In this document: positions 1-11,173 of the stretch, piece after piece
Position numbering within the stretch: the first letter of the stretch is position 1
Layout of the letters: each line of letters starts with the position of its first letter
Assembly: GCA_903632075.3 (NCBI GenBank)
Contig: CAHIKZ030000127.1
Location: 550,001-614,000 of the forward strand
Direction: 5' to 3'
Origin: Acanthosepion pharaonis
Taxonomy: Eukaryota; Mollusca; Cephalopoda; Sepiida; Sepiidae
Length of the DNA: 64,000 nt
The notes under the pieces: model-generated
The model's input: the letters and a program-made list of their open reading frames with translations, nothing else
What the model was told of the DNA's origin: nothing
Database searches by the model: none
Program-made: the position numbers and the translations under genes

Positions 1-321
1 TCCGGATTTTCTTTATTAATCAAGTTCCAGAGAAATACCATTTTCCAAAGATGGCAGCATACTAGAGAAAAGCATGAGCATTCAAACCTACAAACGATTT
101 CAAAACGATTACATCTATAAAATACTATAGACATTCTCAGGTATAAAAAACAAAAGAACGGTGTGAAAGGTGGCTTCATCGAAATCATGTGAATTTGCTA
201 ATAACTTTAATTAAAGAGATAAAAATATACTGGATAAAGTTGGGAAAAGAAAAAAAGGAAAAGCATAAAAACGGAACGAGGGGAAAATGAAGGGAAGAGG
301 AAGAATAGAAGAAGAAAAAGA
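1..321. other. Unassigned left flank
   Basis: AT-rich sequence that grades into purine-rich DNA from about 236. No gene or known repeat family is recognisable. Confidence 0.5.
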
Positions 322-1209
322 AAACGCGATTTTCTGAAGAAGAGAGAGAAAACGCGATCAAAGAAGAAGAGAGAGAAAACGCGATCAAAGAAGAAGAGAG
401 AGAAAACGCGATCAAAGAAGAAGAGAGAGAAAACGCGATCAAAGAAGAAGAGAGAGAAAACGCGATCAAAGAAGAAGAGAGAGAAAACGCGATCAAAGAA
501 GAAGAGAGAGAAAACGCGATCAAAGAAGAAGAGAGAGAAAACGCGATCAAAGAAGAAGAGAGAAAAACGCGATCAAAGAAGAAGAGAGAGAAAACGCGAT
601 CAAAAAGAAGAAGAGAGAAACGCGATCAAAGAAGAAGAGAGAGAAAACGCGATCAAAAGAAGAAGAGAGAGAAAACGCGATCAAAGAAGAAGAGAGAGAA
701 AACGCGATCAAAGAAGAAGAGAGAGAAAACGCGATCAAAAGAAGAAGAGAGAGAAAACGCTATCAAAGAAGAAGAAGAGAAACGCGATCAAAAGAAGAAG
801 AGAGAGAAAACGCTGATCAAAGAAGAAGAGAGAGAAAACGCCGACCAAAAGAAGAAGAGAGAGAAACGCGATCAAAGAAGAAGAGAGAGAGAAAACGCGA
901 TCAAAAAGAAGAAGAGAGAGAAAACGCGATCAAAGAAGAAGAGAGAGAAAAAAGGATCAAAGAAGAAGAGAGAGAAACGCGATCAAAGAAGAAGAGAGAG
1001 AAAACGCGATCAAAGAAGAAGAGAGAGAAAACGCGATCAAAGAAGAAGAGAGAGAAAACGCGATCAAAGAAGAAGAGAGAGAAAACGCGATCAAAGAAGA
1101 AGAGAGAGAAAACGCGATCAAAGAAGAAGAGAGAGAAAACGCGATCAAAAAAGAAGAGAGAGAAAACGCGATCAAATAAGAAGAGAGAGAAAACGCGATC
1201 AAAGAAGAG
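322..1209 (+). repeat. 27-bp purine-rich minisatellite, block 1
   Basis: About 33 copies of a 27-bp unit whose core is AGAGAGAGAAAACGCGATCA followed by AAGAAGA. The plus strand is almost purely A and G except for the CGCGATC core. Most copies are identical and a minority carry 1-3 base indels. Because 27 is a multiple of three, long open frames run through it on both strands (lysine/arginine/glutamate-rich forward, serine/leucine/phenylalanine-rich reverse). These are composition artefacts rather than genes. Confidence 0.97.
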
Positions 1210-1455
1210 AAAAAAATCGGGGAAATGTGGAGGGAACAGTGAAAAATGGTGGAGAAAGTTTTTCTGCAGAGATAAACTAGTGAAGAGACAAAAAAACAAT
1301 AAAAGAAAGAAAAAAAATCCAACAAATTTTATTTTTTTTACTCCACTTTTCATTATTGGACCATTTTGAAAAAGTTTGCAGTGAAATATTCTAAATTGTC
1401 TAATTCAATTTTAAAATTTGTTTTTAATGCTCAAAATGGTTCCAAACTGCAGAAG
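1210..1455. repeat. 245-bp interspersed segment, copy F1
   Basis: Non-repetitive segment from GGGGAAATGTGGAGGGAAC to the CCAAACTGCAG junction, repeated almost identically at 3556-3800. At its right edge block 2 of the minisatellite begins immediately, whereas the second copy runs on into unrelated sequence. Confidence 0.93.
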
Positions 1456-2625
1456 AGAGAGGAAACGCGATCAAAGAAGAAGAGAGAGGAAACGCGATCA
1501 AAGAAGAAGAGAGAGGAAACGCGATCAAAGAAGAAGAGAGAGGAAACGCGATCAAAGAAGAAGAGAGAGGAAACGCGATCAAAGAAGAAAGAGAGGAAAC
1601 GTCGATCAAAGAAGAAAGAGAGGAAACGCGATCAAAGAAGAAGAGAGAGGAAACGCGATCAAAAAGAAGAAGAGAGAGGAAACGCGATCAAAGAAGAAGA
1701 GAGAGGAAACGCGATCAAAGAAGAAGAAGAGAGGAAACGCGATCAAAAGAAGAAGAGAGAGAGAACATTGTTCAAAGAAGAAGAGAGAGGAAACGCGATC
1801 AAAGAAGAAGGAGAGAGGAAACGCGATCAAAGAAGAAGAGAGAGGAAACGCGACAAAAAGAAGAAGAGAGAGGAAACATATGAGTCAAAGAAGAAGAGAG
1901 AGGAAACGCGATCAAAGAAGAAGAGAGAGGAAACGTTCGATCAAAGAAGAAGAGAGAGGAAACGGGACCAAAGAAGAAGAGAGAGGAAACGCGATTTCAA
2001 AGAAGAAGAGAGAGGAAACGACGAAAGAAGAAGAAGAGAGAGGAAACGCGTTCAAAGAAGAAGAGAGAGGAATTAATCAAAGAAGAAGAAGAGAGGAAAC
2101 GCCTGTATATCAAAGAAGAAGAGAGGAAACGCGATCAAAAAGAAGAAGAGAGAGGAAACCAGACTTTTTCAAAGAAGAAGAGAGAGGAAACGCGATCAAA
2201 GAAGAAGAAGAGAGGAAACGCGATCAAAGAAGAAGAGAGAGGAAAAGAAAAAGAAGAGAGAGGAAACGCGATCAAAGAAGAAGAGAGAGGGAAACGCGAT
2301 CAAAGAAGAAGAGAGAGGAAACGTGATCAAAGAAGAAGAGAGAGGAAAATCAAAGAAGAGAGAGAACGCGATCAAAGAAGAAGAGAGAGGAAACGCGATC
2401 AAAAGAAGAAGAGAGAGGAAACGCGATCAAAGAAGAAGAGAGAGGAAACGCGATCAAAGAAGAAGAGAGAGGAAACGCGATCAAAGAAGAAGAGAGAGGA
2501 AACGCGATCAAAGAAGAAGAGAGAGGAAACGCGATCAAAGAAGAAGAGAGAGGAAACGCGATCAAAGAAGAAGAGAGAGGAAACGCGATCAAAGAAGAAG
2601 AGAGAGGAAACGCGATCAAAGAAGA
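1456..2625 (+). repeat. 27-bp purine-rich minisatellite, block 2
   Basis: About 43 copies of the same unit as block 1 but with a diagnostic GAGAGAGGAAACGCGATC core (GGAAA in place of GAAAA). The stretch from 1590 to 2360 is noisy, with insertions such as GTTCGATC and CGATTTC. The last 300 bp are nearly perfect, suggesting recent local amplification. Confidence 0.96.
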
Positions 2626-3555
2626 AGAAGAGAGAGAAAAATCAAAGAAGAAGAAGAGAGAAACAAAGATCAAAGAAGAAGAAGAGAGAGGAAACGGGAT
2701 CAAAGAAGAAGAGAGAACGCGATCAAAAAGAAGAGAGAAAACGGACCAAAGAAGAAGAAGAGAGAGAAAACGGGATCAACAAGAAGAAGAAAAAGAGAGG
2801 AAACGGGATATAAAAGAAGAAGAAAGAGAGAAAACGGGATCAAAGAAGAAGAAGAAGACAGGAGAGAAAAGAGAGAGGATCAAAGAAGAAGAAGAAGAGA
2901 GAGAAAACGGGATCAAAGAAGAAGAAGAAGAGAGAAAACAGGATCAAAAAGAAGAAGAAGAGAGAGAAAAAGGATCAAAGAAGAAGAAGAAGAGAGAAAA
3001 CGGATCAAAGAAGAAGAAGAAGAGAGAAAGGGATCAAAGAAGAAGAAGAAGAGAGAGAAAACGGGATCAAAGAAGAAGAAGAAGAGAGAGAAAACGGATC
3101 AAAGAAGAAGAAGAAGAGAGAGAAACGGGATCAAAGAAGAAGAAGAAGAGAGAGAAACGGGATCAAAGAAGAAGAAGAAGAGAGAGAAAACGGGATCAAA
3201 GAAGAAGAAGAAGAGAGAGAAAACAGGATCAAAGAAGAAGAAGAAGAGAGAGAAAACGGGATCAAAGAAGAAGAAGAAAGAGAGAAAACGGGATCAAAGA
3301 AGAAGAAGAAGAGAGAGAAAACGGGATCAAAGAAGAAGAAGAAGAGAGAGAAAACGGGATCAAAGAAGAAGAAGAAGAGAGAGAAAACGGGATCAAAGAA
3401 GAAGAAGAAGAGAGAGAAAACGGGATCAAAGAAGAAGAAGAAGAGAGAGAAAACGGGATCAAAGAAGAAGAAGAAGAGAGAGAAAACGGGATCAAAGAAG
3501 AAGAAGAAGAGAGAGAAAACGGGATCAAAGAAGAAGAGAGAAAACGGGATCAAAG
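2626..3555 (+). repeat. 30-bp purine-rich minisatellite, block 3
   Basis: About 31 copies in which the unit has grown to mostly 30 bp by one extra AAG triplet, and the core reads AAAACGGGATCAAAG (CGGG in place of CGCG). The first third is irregular; 3260-3530 is nearly uniform. Confidence 0.96.
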
Positions 3556-3800
3556 AGAAAAAATGGGGGAAATGTGGAGGGAACAGTGAAAAATGGTGGA
3601 GAAAGTTTTTCTGCAGAGATAAACCAGTGAAGAGACAAAAAAACAATAAAAGAAAGAAAAAAAATCCAACAAATTTTATTTTTTTTTACTCCACTTTTCA
3701 TTATTGGACCATTTTGAAAAAGTTTGCAGTGAAATATTCTAAATTGTCTAATTCAATTTTAAAATTTGTTTTTAATGTTCAAAATGGTTCCAAACTACAG
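3556..3800. repeat. 245-bp interspersed segment, copy F2
   Basis: Near-identical second copy of 1210-1455. Differences seen include AAACCAGTG for AAACTAGTG, one extra T in the oligo-T run, and ACTACAG for ACTGCAG at the right end. It shows that array plus flank were duplicated as one unit. Confidence 0.93.
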
Positions 3801-4474
3801 TAAAAATCAGTTCTTTCTCCAAAGAATATGCAATTGAAATAAACTCAAAGCTTATGCAATAGATTCCTGACATAGTTCAATGATACAAGTCAATTGACAC
3901 GGTTCTAGATATTTTTAGGTTGGTCAGAACACAACCTATTTCCTAAACTCAGTTGATCTTTCTCATATGACATAGAAGCAAATGTCTTAAAAATGGGGTA
4001 GACAAAATGAGGGTTGTGTTCATTCTGTTGACACGCAGAATTAAAACAGACTTACCTTTCGAATTAAAGTGACTTTAATTGCCAGTGATGCATGGTTTTG
4101 TCTTGACCATCAACAAGACACGGGGATAATCTCTTCAGATCAATGGCCTCAGCAACACTTTTTCCAGAGATTTATTAGGTAAATGCATTGCTAAGTTTTT
4201 CGTTTTTTTACTATAAAAATGCATTGAGAATAAGGAAGAAAGGGATTGTCAGTGGTCAGGAATTAAGGCAGGCATTACTGATAGAATAGAAATATTATAT
4301 GTAGAATGAAAATGCATTGCTAATGATTTTACTATAAAAATGCATTGAAAGTCAAGAAAGAAAAGTTAGAAATTAAGACAAGCCTTATATAAAGAATAGG
4401 GCAATTACAATTCCAAAATCCAACAATAAACACGTCCCTAAACATAATTTCCATTGAAAAAATAGCCATTGTCT
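3801..4474. other. Unassigned AT-rich stretch with a degenerate tandem duplication
   Basis: A unit beginning AAATGCATTGCTA and containing ACTATAAAAATGCATTGA occurs at about 4181 and again at about 4310, period near 129 bp. A strong minus-strand splice-donor-like site at about 4051 belongs to no open exon. Confidence 0.6.
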
Positions 4475-4838
4475 TACTTGTTATATTATAAATTTACTAA
4501 TTTAAAAATATCATGTTTCAAAAACAAACTAAAAACTTCAAAATTAATTATAGAATAGAGTTGTCAGTGAAAATGAATACCCTACCCCCCCTTCTCAAAA
4601 TGATTGAGTTTCCCTGTATCCTTAGCCACTAATATTAAGAATGTATGTGCTTATAAAATTCAGTAAATTTCAAAATATTTTATTTCAAAATTTGCTTTAA
4701 AATGCAACAGTACTAGTGATTTTAATTTAATTCTATAATTAAATCTGAAGTTTTTAGTTTATTTTTGAAACATGGTAATTCCTATGTAGCAATGGAACCA
4801 TATTTTTAAATTAGTAAATTTATAATATTTATGCTCTG
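4475..4838. repeat. Inverted repeat (foldback), about 100-bp arms
   Basis: The left arm (about 4475-4570, containing CATGTTTCAAAAACAAACTA) is matched in reverse complement by the right arm (about 4715-4838, containing TAGTTTATTTTTGAAACATG). The outer flanks ATTATAAATTTACTAATTTA and TAAATTAGTAAATTTATAAT also pair. The loop is about 145 bp. Confidence 0.8.
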
Positions 4839-4914
4839 CAGAATTGTATTGAGCACTGTTTTTAAAAATAAAAACATCGGATTATAAATCTTACTGTTCT
4901 TTCTTTTTTATTTT

Positions 4915-4917
<3 letters not shown>

Positions 4918-4952
<35 letters not shown>

Positions 4953-5275
4953 GTAAAAGACAATAGGAAAACTGTAATATTAGCTGATGCATTTCAAGAT
5001 ATTGTTTTTATTGTTGTGTTGACGGATTCAAAAGAAAATTGTTGAATCCGTCAACACAACAATAAAAACAAAACATTTTCCACACATGACAGTACTTGAG
5101 GTAATTTTCAGTTAACAGTACGAATATAATAGCATTCTCTAAATTCTTCCAGTAGATAAGGACATTTTGTTTTGTTATTAGTTGCTTTAATAAATTCATT
5201 TCATTTTTGCCTTGAATGCGTCGGCTAATATTACAGTTTACCTATTGTCTTTTTCTACAGGTTAACAGAGAAATT

Positions 5276-5316
<41 letters not shown>
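4918..5316. repeat. Nested hairpin bracketed by TA tracts
   Basis: TA repeats at 4918-4951 and 5281-5316 enclose an inner hairpin (about 4999-5032 against 5042-5076, stem TTTTTATTGTTGTGTTGACG) and an outer pair (4957-4999 against 5211-5257, sharing AAAGACAATAGGAAAACTGT with a small gap). The whole unit could fold on itself. Confidence 0.85.
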
Positions 5317-5319
<3 letters not shown>

Positions 5320-5370
5320 TCCATTATTATCAGAGACAAATCGTTGTATTACCTGAAAATTAATTTTTAT

Positions 5371-5481
5371 ACAAATGGAGTAAGGAACTCTACATCAGTG
5401 CATAACTGCTAAAACCGTTCTGAAAGTTAAATTTCTTACAAATGGAGTGAGGAACACTGTGTCAGTGCAAGAGAGCTGAAA
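5371..5481 (+). repeat. 66-bp tandem duplication
   Basis: ACAAATGGAGTAAGGAACTC and ACAAATGGAGTGAGGAACAC start two diverged copies 66 bp apart, each followed by a related CAGTGCA segment. Confidence 0.7.
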
Positions 5482-5674
5482 AGGGGAGGTAACTATGATT
5501 TGGAGAGATTTTTTATGACATGACATCAAAAACCTTAACTGAGAGTATGAAAGGATCTTAACGAAAATGAGTAGACTGTACAACAAAACATGTCTTAATG
5601 AAAACATGCTGTTGAAATATATATATATATGTATATGTGTATGTATAGCTGGCCACTTGTATTCGAGGATACCT

Positions 5675-6105
5675 ATATACTAGGGTGGGTAGCTAATTGC
5701 AGATGCATTTGTGTTTATTCAACACCCACAGAGCCCACCTGTGGTTTATACTCCAATTATGATGAGCAGACCTTAGTTACTGTTTCTGGGAAAGAGCGTG
5801 TTATCTAGTGTGATCATCAATTTGAACAAGACCAGCACACTCAAGCCCTCAGCCACAATGACTTTTGACTAGCACAGCTATCGACAATACCCAAAGGTTC
5901 TGTTTACCTAATTTCACTCACAAGGTTTAGGTCAACCTGTGGTATGGTTTTTGGGCACTTTCCAAAGGTGCCACACGCAGGGATTGACCAGTCTGATAAC
6001 ATCAAGAAGTCTCCTTCCTGACAAATTGACCACGGTGAGATTCGAACCCAAGTTTCATGGTCAGAATGCAAACATTCTAACCACTCGGACATGTGCACAT
6101 CATAA
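5675..6105 (-). mobile_element. tRNA-derived SINE (family B), near full length
   Basis: On the minus strand the element starts with a tRNA-like head (6100-6015) containing an A-box-like TGTCCGAGTGGTTAGAAT and a B-box-like GGGTTCGAATCTCAC, matching pol III tRNA promoter consensus. A unique body of about 330 bp follows, down to about 5675. A headless copy of the same body lies at 56917-57205 on the opposite strand. tRNA-derived SINEs are known from octopus; the exact family name is not claimed. Confidence 0.82.
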
Positions 6106-6898
6106 AAATTAAATCACATAGAAAACAAATTCACATTAAAATTACACCAAAAACGTTCGGATATTTGAATATCAACTTTAGTGTTACTAAAGCAGTTAAT
6201 CAGTTATTTATGATTCAGGATGGATCATTAATATATTTGACATGTGAATAAATGGTGATTTTACTCTAATAATAACATTGTCCAAAGGATGCCATCACTT
6301 GGGCTTGCAAATATACTGAGGAAGGTTCTGGTGATTTCAAGAGACTTATTGTCACTTACTCTCCAGCTGTAACTATCAAATATATGTAAACATGCTAATC
6401 CATTTTGAAGAAATGGATAATTATCCTTTTTTTCAAAATGTCTTAGAGAATGAGAAGAATAAAAATGATAAAAATGGAGATTGAAATTCAAATGGATCAT
6501 TTAATCCAGGCAAGAAGACAGGATATAATTCATGTCGACACAGCAGAAAGAAATCATGTCAGATTTTGGTTTACATCGTTCCAGCAGACTGCAGAAAAGT
6601 GTAAAGATAGATAAATATCTGGAACATGCTAGAAAGCTTTAGAAATTAAAGAATGTGAAAATGACAATAGTGCTGATTGTTGATGAGCACTGGTAATAAT
6701 TCCAGTGTTCCTAAAGATTGAATGAACAACCAAGTCCAAGAAAGAATCAAGAATCTTTCTAATGGTACAACTACTGAAAACTAAAACATCAATACTGAAG
6801 ACACTTGTTGTCACTTGATCTCATGTGAAAACCACTTGATATAATTGGTGTGAAAACTTATTAAAATTTGTTATTTCTGAAGTCAAAACTGATAAATA
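6106..6898. other. Unassigned, possible antisense LINE relic
   Basis: Mostly featureless AT-rich DNA. On the minus strand around 6380-6265 a short open stretch reads NKSLEITRTFLSIFAS, which resembles peptides often seen antisense to degraded animal LINEs. I could not place it in a family. Confidence 0.3.
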
Positions 6899-6900
6899 TA

Positions 6901-7250
6901 CAATGGAACCTTTGTTCACAAGCAAAAAAAAAAAAAAAAATCAGATGATGAATAGTGTAGCTTTCCATCCATACACATCCCTAATAGAATTCTCCATGCT
7001 TTCTTTTGAATTTCATTGTTTTGGGAGGAGGGTATATAAATTATTAAATAAGGCATCATGGTTTTGTGTATGAACTTGTGCACAAATTACTGTTGTAAAG
7101 GTTTAAATAAGCAATGAATTGGCATCCAGGAACAGATTAATCTATTTTACATTGATTCCTATGGGGTAAATAGTTTCGGTTTACGAACATTTCAGCTCAC
7201 GAACAGCCTTCAGGAATTATTTAAATTCATGATGAACTGAGGTTCCACTT
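6901..7250. mobile_element. Tigger/mariner-type MITE
   Basis: The element begins CAATGGAACCTTTGTTCAC and ends with the complementary GAACTGAGGTTCCACTT, with TA on both sides (6899-6900 and 7251-7252) as expected of the Tc1/mariner/pogo superfamily. The right half has the typical second inverted motif GTTCGTGAGCTGAAATGTTC, read in reverse complement. At 350 bp with no transposase it is non-autonomous. Confidence 0.8.
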
Positions 7251-7252
7251 TA

Positions 7253-8689
7253 TACCAAATGTGGGTATAAATTTTAATGTTAGAAAAGAAGAAAAAATTA
7301 CAAAATGGCGAAGTCTGTAAGAACAAAAATGGCACCAGAATTTCTTTAATTTAGACACAAAATAACAGTAAAAAAAAAAAAGGAAAAAAAAAAGGCCGCT
7401 ATGATTTTAAAATAAAATATTACAAAACTCACAATTCCCTAACACACACGCTTCTTGTATGTCATAATTTATAAACGAACAAGCCTCGTAAGAAAATGAT
7501 CTGCCTTATTTGAATGACAAAGGAAGAATTCTTTTCTTATCTTCACCTAATACAAGGCCTAAGAGTCACTCAAAATAGAGGGTTACTAAATGAAGTTGTT
7601 GTAAAAGAAAGGGATGGGAAGAAGCAGAAAGTGCTTATTATGACAATATGTAGGATAAATAATGGTTGATTCTAGAAGTGGATAAGAAGATTGTAGTTAT
7701 TAAGGAAGCATCCTCTCGGGAGTCTGTTCCACAAAGTAAAAGTTCTTGACACTTTTATTTTCAGTTATATGACTATGTAGTCAAGTGAAGAGTTGTGCAA
7801 TTTTAAATGACTATATAATATTTGATTTTTTAAATATGAATTAAAATTTTAATTATTCTAAAAACTAACAGTTACAATCTTCCCATGGTCAATTTTCTAC
7901 ATCTGGCTTAATTTAGGCTTTTTGTCTATGTTGTTATATAACTGAAAAGTACCCAGTTCTTTAGTTCATATGCCTAGCAAAAAGCTCAAGTACTGACGCA
8001 AAAGGAGAAACGCTAAGATTCAAATTTTACAATTTAAAAAAAACGAATAAATAAATTTAAAATTCAAATAAAGCCAGTTTTAAGAAAGGGTGACTGAATT
8101 GTAATAATTACAAGGAAATTCAGAGGCTCTCTGATAAGCGACAGATCGTAGGTACAATCATATCGACCGAATTAAGAGAGCAAATTTCTAAGAAAAAACA
8201 ATTTCTTGTTTCAAAAAAAAAAAAAAAAAAAAAAGAACTTTCGCTTTCAAAATGAATTTTTTTAAGAACAATAAAATAATCATCTTTTATACAAACACGC
8301 CTTTTTTATGGATTTTTTTTTTTACGTCTCTACTTTAGATATCTCCACTAATTCGCCGAAAAAACATCATACCATAATGAAAGAAGGCCCAAACTTAAAA
8401 AAAAAAAAAAAAAAAAAAGTCTTATCATCAAAAAAATGCTTAAGAAAGACCAAAGTATTTTTTGATTCTTTTATTAAATTTTTTTATCTTTTCTAGCACG
8501 TTTGAAACTTTGGTTAATTTTTTTTTTTTTTTATGTCAGCGGTCGACAAATAAATTGTTCTTGTTCCACACAGCATTTGAGATAATTCAAGGTTCATTAT
8601 TTCAACTCATAAGAATAATTGTATTTGTTAAAATGTGCATATGAAAATAACATTTTTTTTCTGCAGTTTTTGTTTTATTTTTCCAGATT
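7253..8689. other. Unassigned AT-rich stretch with one dispersed repeat
   Basis: 7550-7745 resembles 37380-37500 and 45120-45300 (shared pieces include GAGGGTTAC, AAGATTGTAG and TTCCACAAAGTA), forming an unclassified family G. Long A/T runs occur at 8214-8234, 8397-8418 and 8517-8531. No gene seen. Confidence 0.55.
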
Positions 8690-8902
8690 TCTCACTTAAA
8701 TCGCCCCGATGCACATGAATTTTCAAATTGAAAATGGGAGACAAAAGTGATAGTAACAATCAATGGGTCAACGTCAAATTGAGTTCTCGCAGCTTTGATG
8801 CGTAATTCAGATTTTCGAAATTGCTGCTTTTTGGTTAAAAGAGCAGAAAATTCATAAAATAAAATGGAAACACACGCACAATATGCAAAACAAAACACTT
8901 GC

Positions 8903-8950
<48 letters not shown>

Positions 8951-9595
8951 TCACAATTGCTGAAAAGGTTTATGTGATATTCGGAAGGAAAAGCCGGGCA
9001 AAAAGCAAAGAAAATATCTCTGCATGGACGTGTGTCCGTTCCGCCAGCAACAACAAGTGTTCGGTGACTGTTCATCAAATAGTTGCAAAAAAGGACTAAT
9101 GACAGAAATATTAAAATTAAGGAAGCAAAGAAACGTGACAGAAAATTAAATATTCAAATTTTCAGTTTAAAAAAAACAAAAAAAGATCCCAATTAAATTC
9201 CAACTCCGTGGCTCACGTTTTTGCAATTAGGACAGGAATGCTGATTTGGTTTATGACGACGATTAATGAAGCTGCTGCTCCACCTGTTCGTGATCGATAT
9301 TTTCTTTATTTTTATGTACCTATTTTATTTCTTTGCCTATTTTGGCAAAGAATATGTCTAACAATACAACTATTAAAATACCAACATGAAATTAAAAAAA
9401 ATAAATAAATAAAAAAAAGAATCGTAATAAAGTTGTTTTTGTTTCGGCCTAAATTCTAGGGGAGGTAACTCTCAATTCTTAAATATTCTCTAAGGAAACA
9501 AGAATTTTCAAACCTGAAGCAATCAATTTCTAAAAAAATAATTTAATAGAAAATAACAATATAATAATAATAAAAACAAATTTTGAAAAAGCACA
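8690..9595. other. Unassigned, somewhat CpG-richer stretch with a TA tract
   Basis: TA repeat at about 8909-8947. The surrounding 8690-9310 contains more CpG (for example TCGCCCCGATG, CGTGTGTCCGTTCCG, CGTGATCGAT) than its neighbours and matches nothing else in the window. Short open frames exist on both strands but none has recognisable domains or splice context. Confidence 0.4.
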
Positions 9596-9870
9596 TTAAC
9601 CCTAGAACACTAACCATAGGTATATAGTACCCAGCGCAAATTTTCCTATCTTTAATTACAATTTTCAGTACCTGATTTTCTTACCTAAATAATGTTTTTC
9701 AGTTCCTATTAATGTTAACTGAAAGTACAAAGTTTGAAGTGCCTGCATGTAAAAATTTTTCAAATAAAGTTTTATATTTAATATTTTTTTGATATTTTCA
9801 AAATCATGTATGATATACCCATGTTTAGTAGTGGTGTAACTTTAATTGATGGTTAGTATTCTAGGGTTAA
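9596..9870. mobile_element. piggyBac-type MITE with TTAA duplication
   Basis: TTAA (9596-9599) is followed by CCCTAGAACACTAACCAT. The far end is the inverted ATGGTTAGTATTCTAGGG and a second TTAA (9867-9870). TTAA target duplication and a CCCTAGAA-like terminus are hallmarks of piggyBac transposons. The 267-bp interior has no transposase. Confidence 0.88.
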
Positions 9871-10406
9871 GATAAGGAAAACAGATGAAGTTATATGATA
9901 GATATTGCAACCAAAAATAAATGTTTTTTTTTTTTATCATAAACCATATATATAAAAAATCATTTTTTCCTTATGTATATATTCTTTTTGCATATATAAT
10001 CATTTTATTTTATATATACACATATCAACTAAAATGGCTAAAGTGGCCAAATGCACTTAGGATAATGGACATTATAGAAAATGTATAAATGTTAAAGATT
10101 TTTGTATAGAGACAGATTATATAGTAATAGTCGTTTTAAGAGAAAAAGAAAAAAAATGCCATTGACAGACCATCTTTTTTTTTTTTTTTTTTGCAGGTAT
10201 CTACGTTAAACTTTGCCAAATAGCTTAATGATGTTTCAGGGAGATTATTCACATGGAAATAGTTGAGATTCATTTACTGTAGATTATATTGAGAAAATTA
10301 AGAAATCATTTTATCCAACATTACCTAAAAACATAAAAAAATCTCAGCCTTTGATTTAATCAGATTTAATTTGAAATCATTCTCTATTACTTGTCATCAA
10401 ATCTAG
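9871..10406. other. Unassigned AT-rich stretch
   Basis: Homopolymer-rich (T run at 10173-10192). No gene or recognised repeat. Confidence 0.4.
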
Positions 10407-10575
10407 ATTAGTTTGGTAGGAAAGCTTAGAATATTTTTTTCTTAGAATAAAATAACATTCAAGATTTTTCAAATGATAATTAGTCAGTTATTAGTTTGGT
10501 AGGAAAGCTTTGACTTTTTTTTTTCTTAGAATAAAATAACATTCAAGACGTTTCAAATGATTATTAGTCAGTTAT
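10407..10575 (+). repeat. 83-bp tandem duplication
   Basis: GTTTGGTAGGAAAGCTT begins at 10411 and again at 10494. Both copies continue through TTCTTAGAATAAAATAACAT and TTAGTCAGTTAT with few differences. Confidence 0.9.
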
Positions 10576-10745
10576 TTTTATGCTCTACATTTTCAGTCAG
10601 ATCACAAATTAGTCTTACAAACTCCTGATCATTGAAGAGCAGTAGTTTTTCCGTTCCTTTTGGTGAAATTTTATTTAAAGTTTTGTCTAAATTAAGGCAT
10701 CGGTGTGCTTCTGCATTTAGAAATCAACTGATATTTTTACTGAAA

Positions 10746-11136
10746 GAAAGAAAATTTACACTATTCGAACTTTTGTTCTCATCTTTATTGCCACATTCAC
10801 AATGTTTCGACTATTGTACACCATGGCCTTCTTCAGGTGATATATGTTAGAATTTCAAACTGAACCCTTTATTTAGTTTACTGGGGTAGAATGTTCTAGT
10901 TCCATGTGCCATGCCTTTTCTGGATATCTCAGTTTCAGTTAATTCCCTTTAATAACTCTCCAAGTAGACTAAATGAAAGGTTCAGTTTGAAATTCCAACG
11001 TATATCACTTGAAGAAGGCCGTTGTGTACAACAGCCGAAACATTGTGAATCTGACAATAAAGATAAGGACAAGAGTCTGAACGATGTAAATAGTTACAAT
11101 ACCTCATATTGGAAATAGACAGATGGAAAGAAAATT
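10746..11136. mobile_element. Palindromic retroposon (family A dimer) with 11-bp target duplication
   Basis: GAAAGAAAATT occurs directly before (10746-10756) and after (11126-11136) a 369-bp unit (10757-11125) made of two inverted arms. The left arm contains ACCATGGCCTTCTTCAGGTGATA and the right arm the complementary TATCACTTGAAGAAGGCC; CTGAACCCTTTATTTAG pairs with CTAAATGAAAGGTTCAG. The innermost part is asymmetric, the left arm extending further towards the SINE head. It sits 37 nt from the exon 3 donor of the Slp gene. Confidence 0.86.
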
Positions 11137-11173
11137 GCTGAAAACAAAATAAGAAGTGAATTTCATTATTTAC

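Noticed and set aside
322..3630. Long lysine/arginine/glutamate-rich and serine/phenylalanine-rich open frames across the array (up to about 435 codons).
   Set aside because: They exist on both strands, arise from a 27/30-bp unit divisible by three, and have no non-repeat domain, splice context or conserved start.
4051..4190. Exon-like minus-strand segment (VAEAIDLKRLSP…) before a strong GTAAGTCTG donor, considered as a fourth Slp exon.
   Set aside because: The only open frame meets a TAA 10 nt before the donor, the phase does not fit exon 3, and no Slp motif is present.
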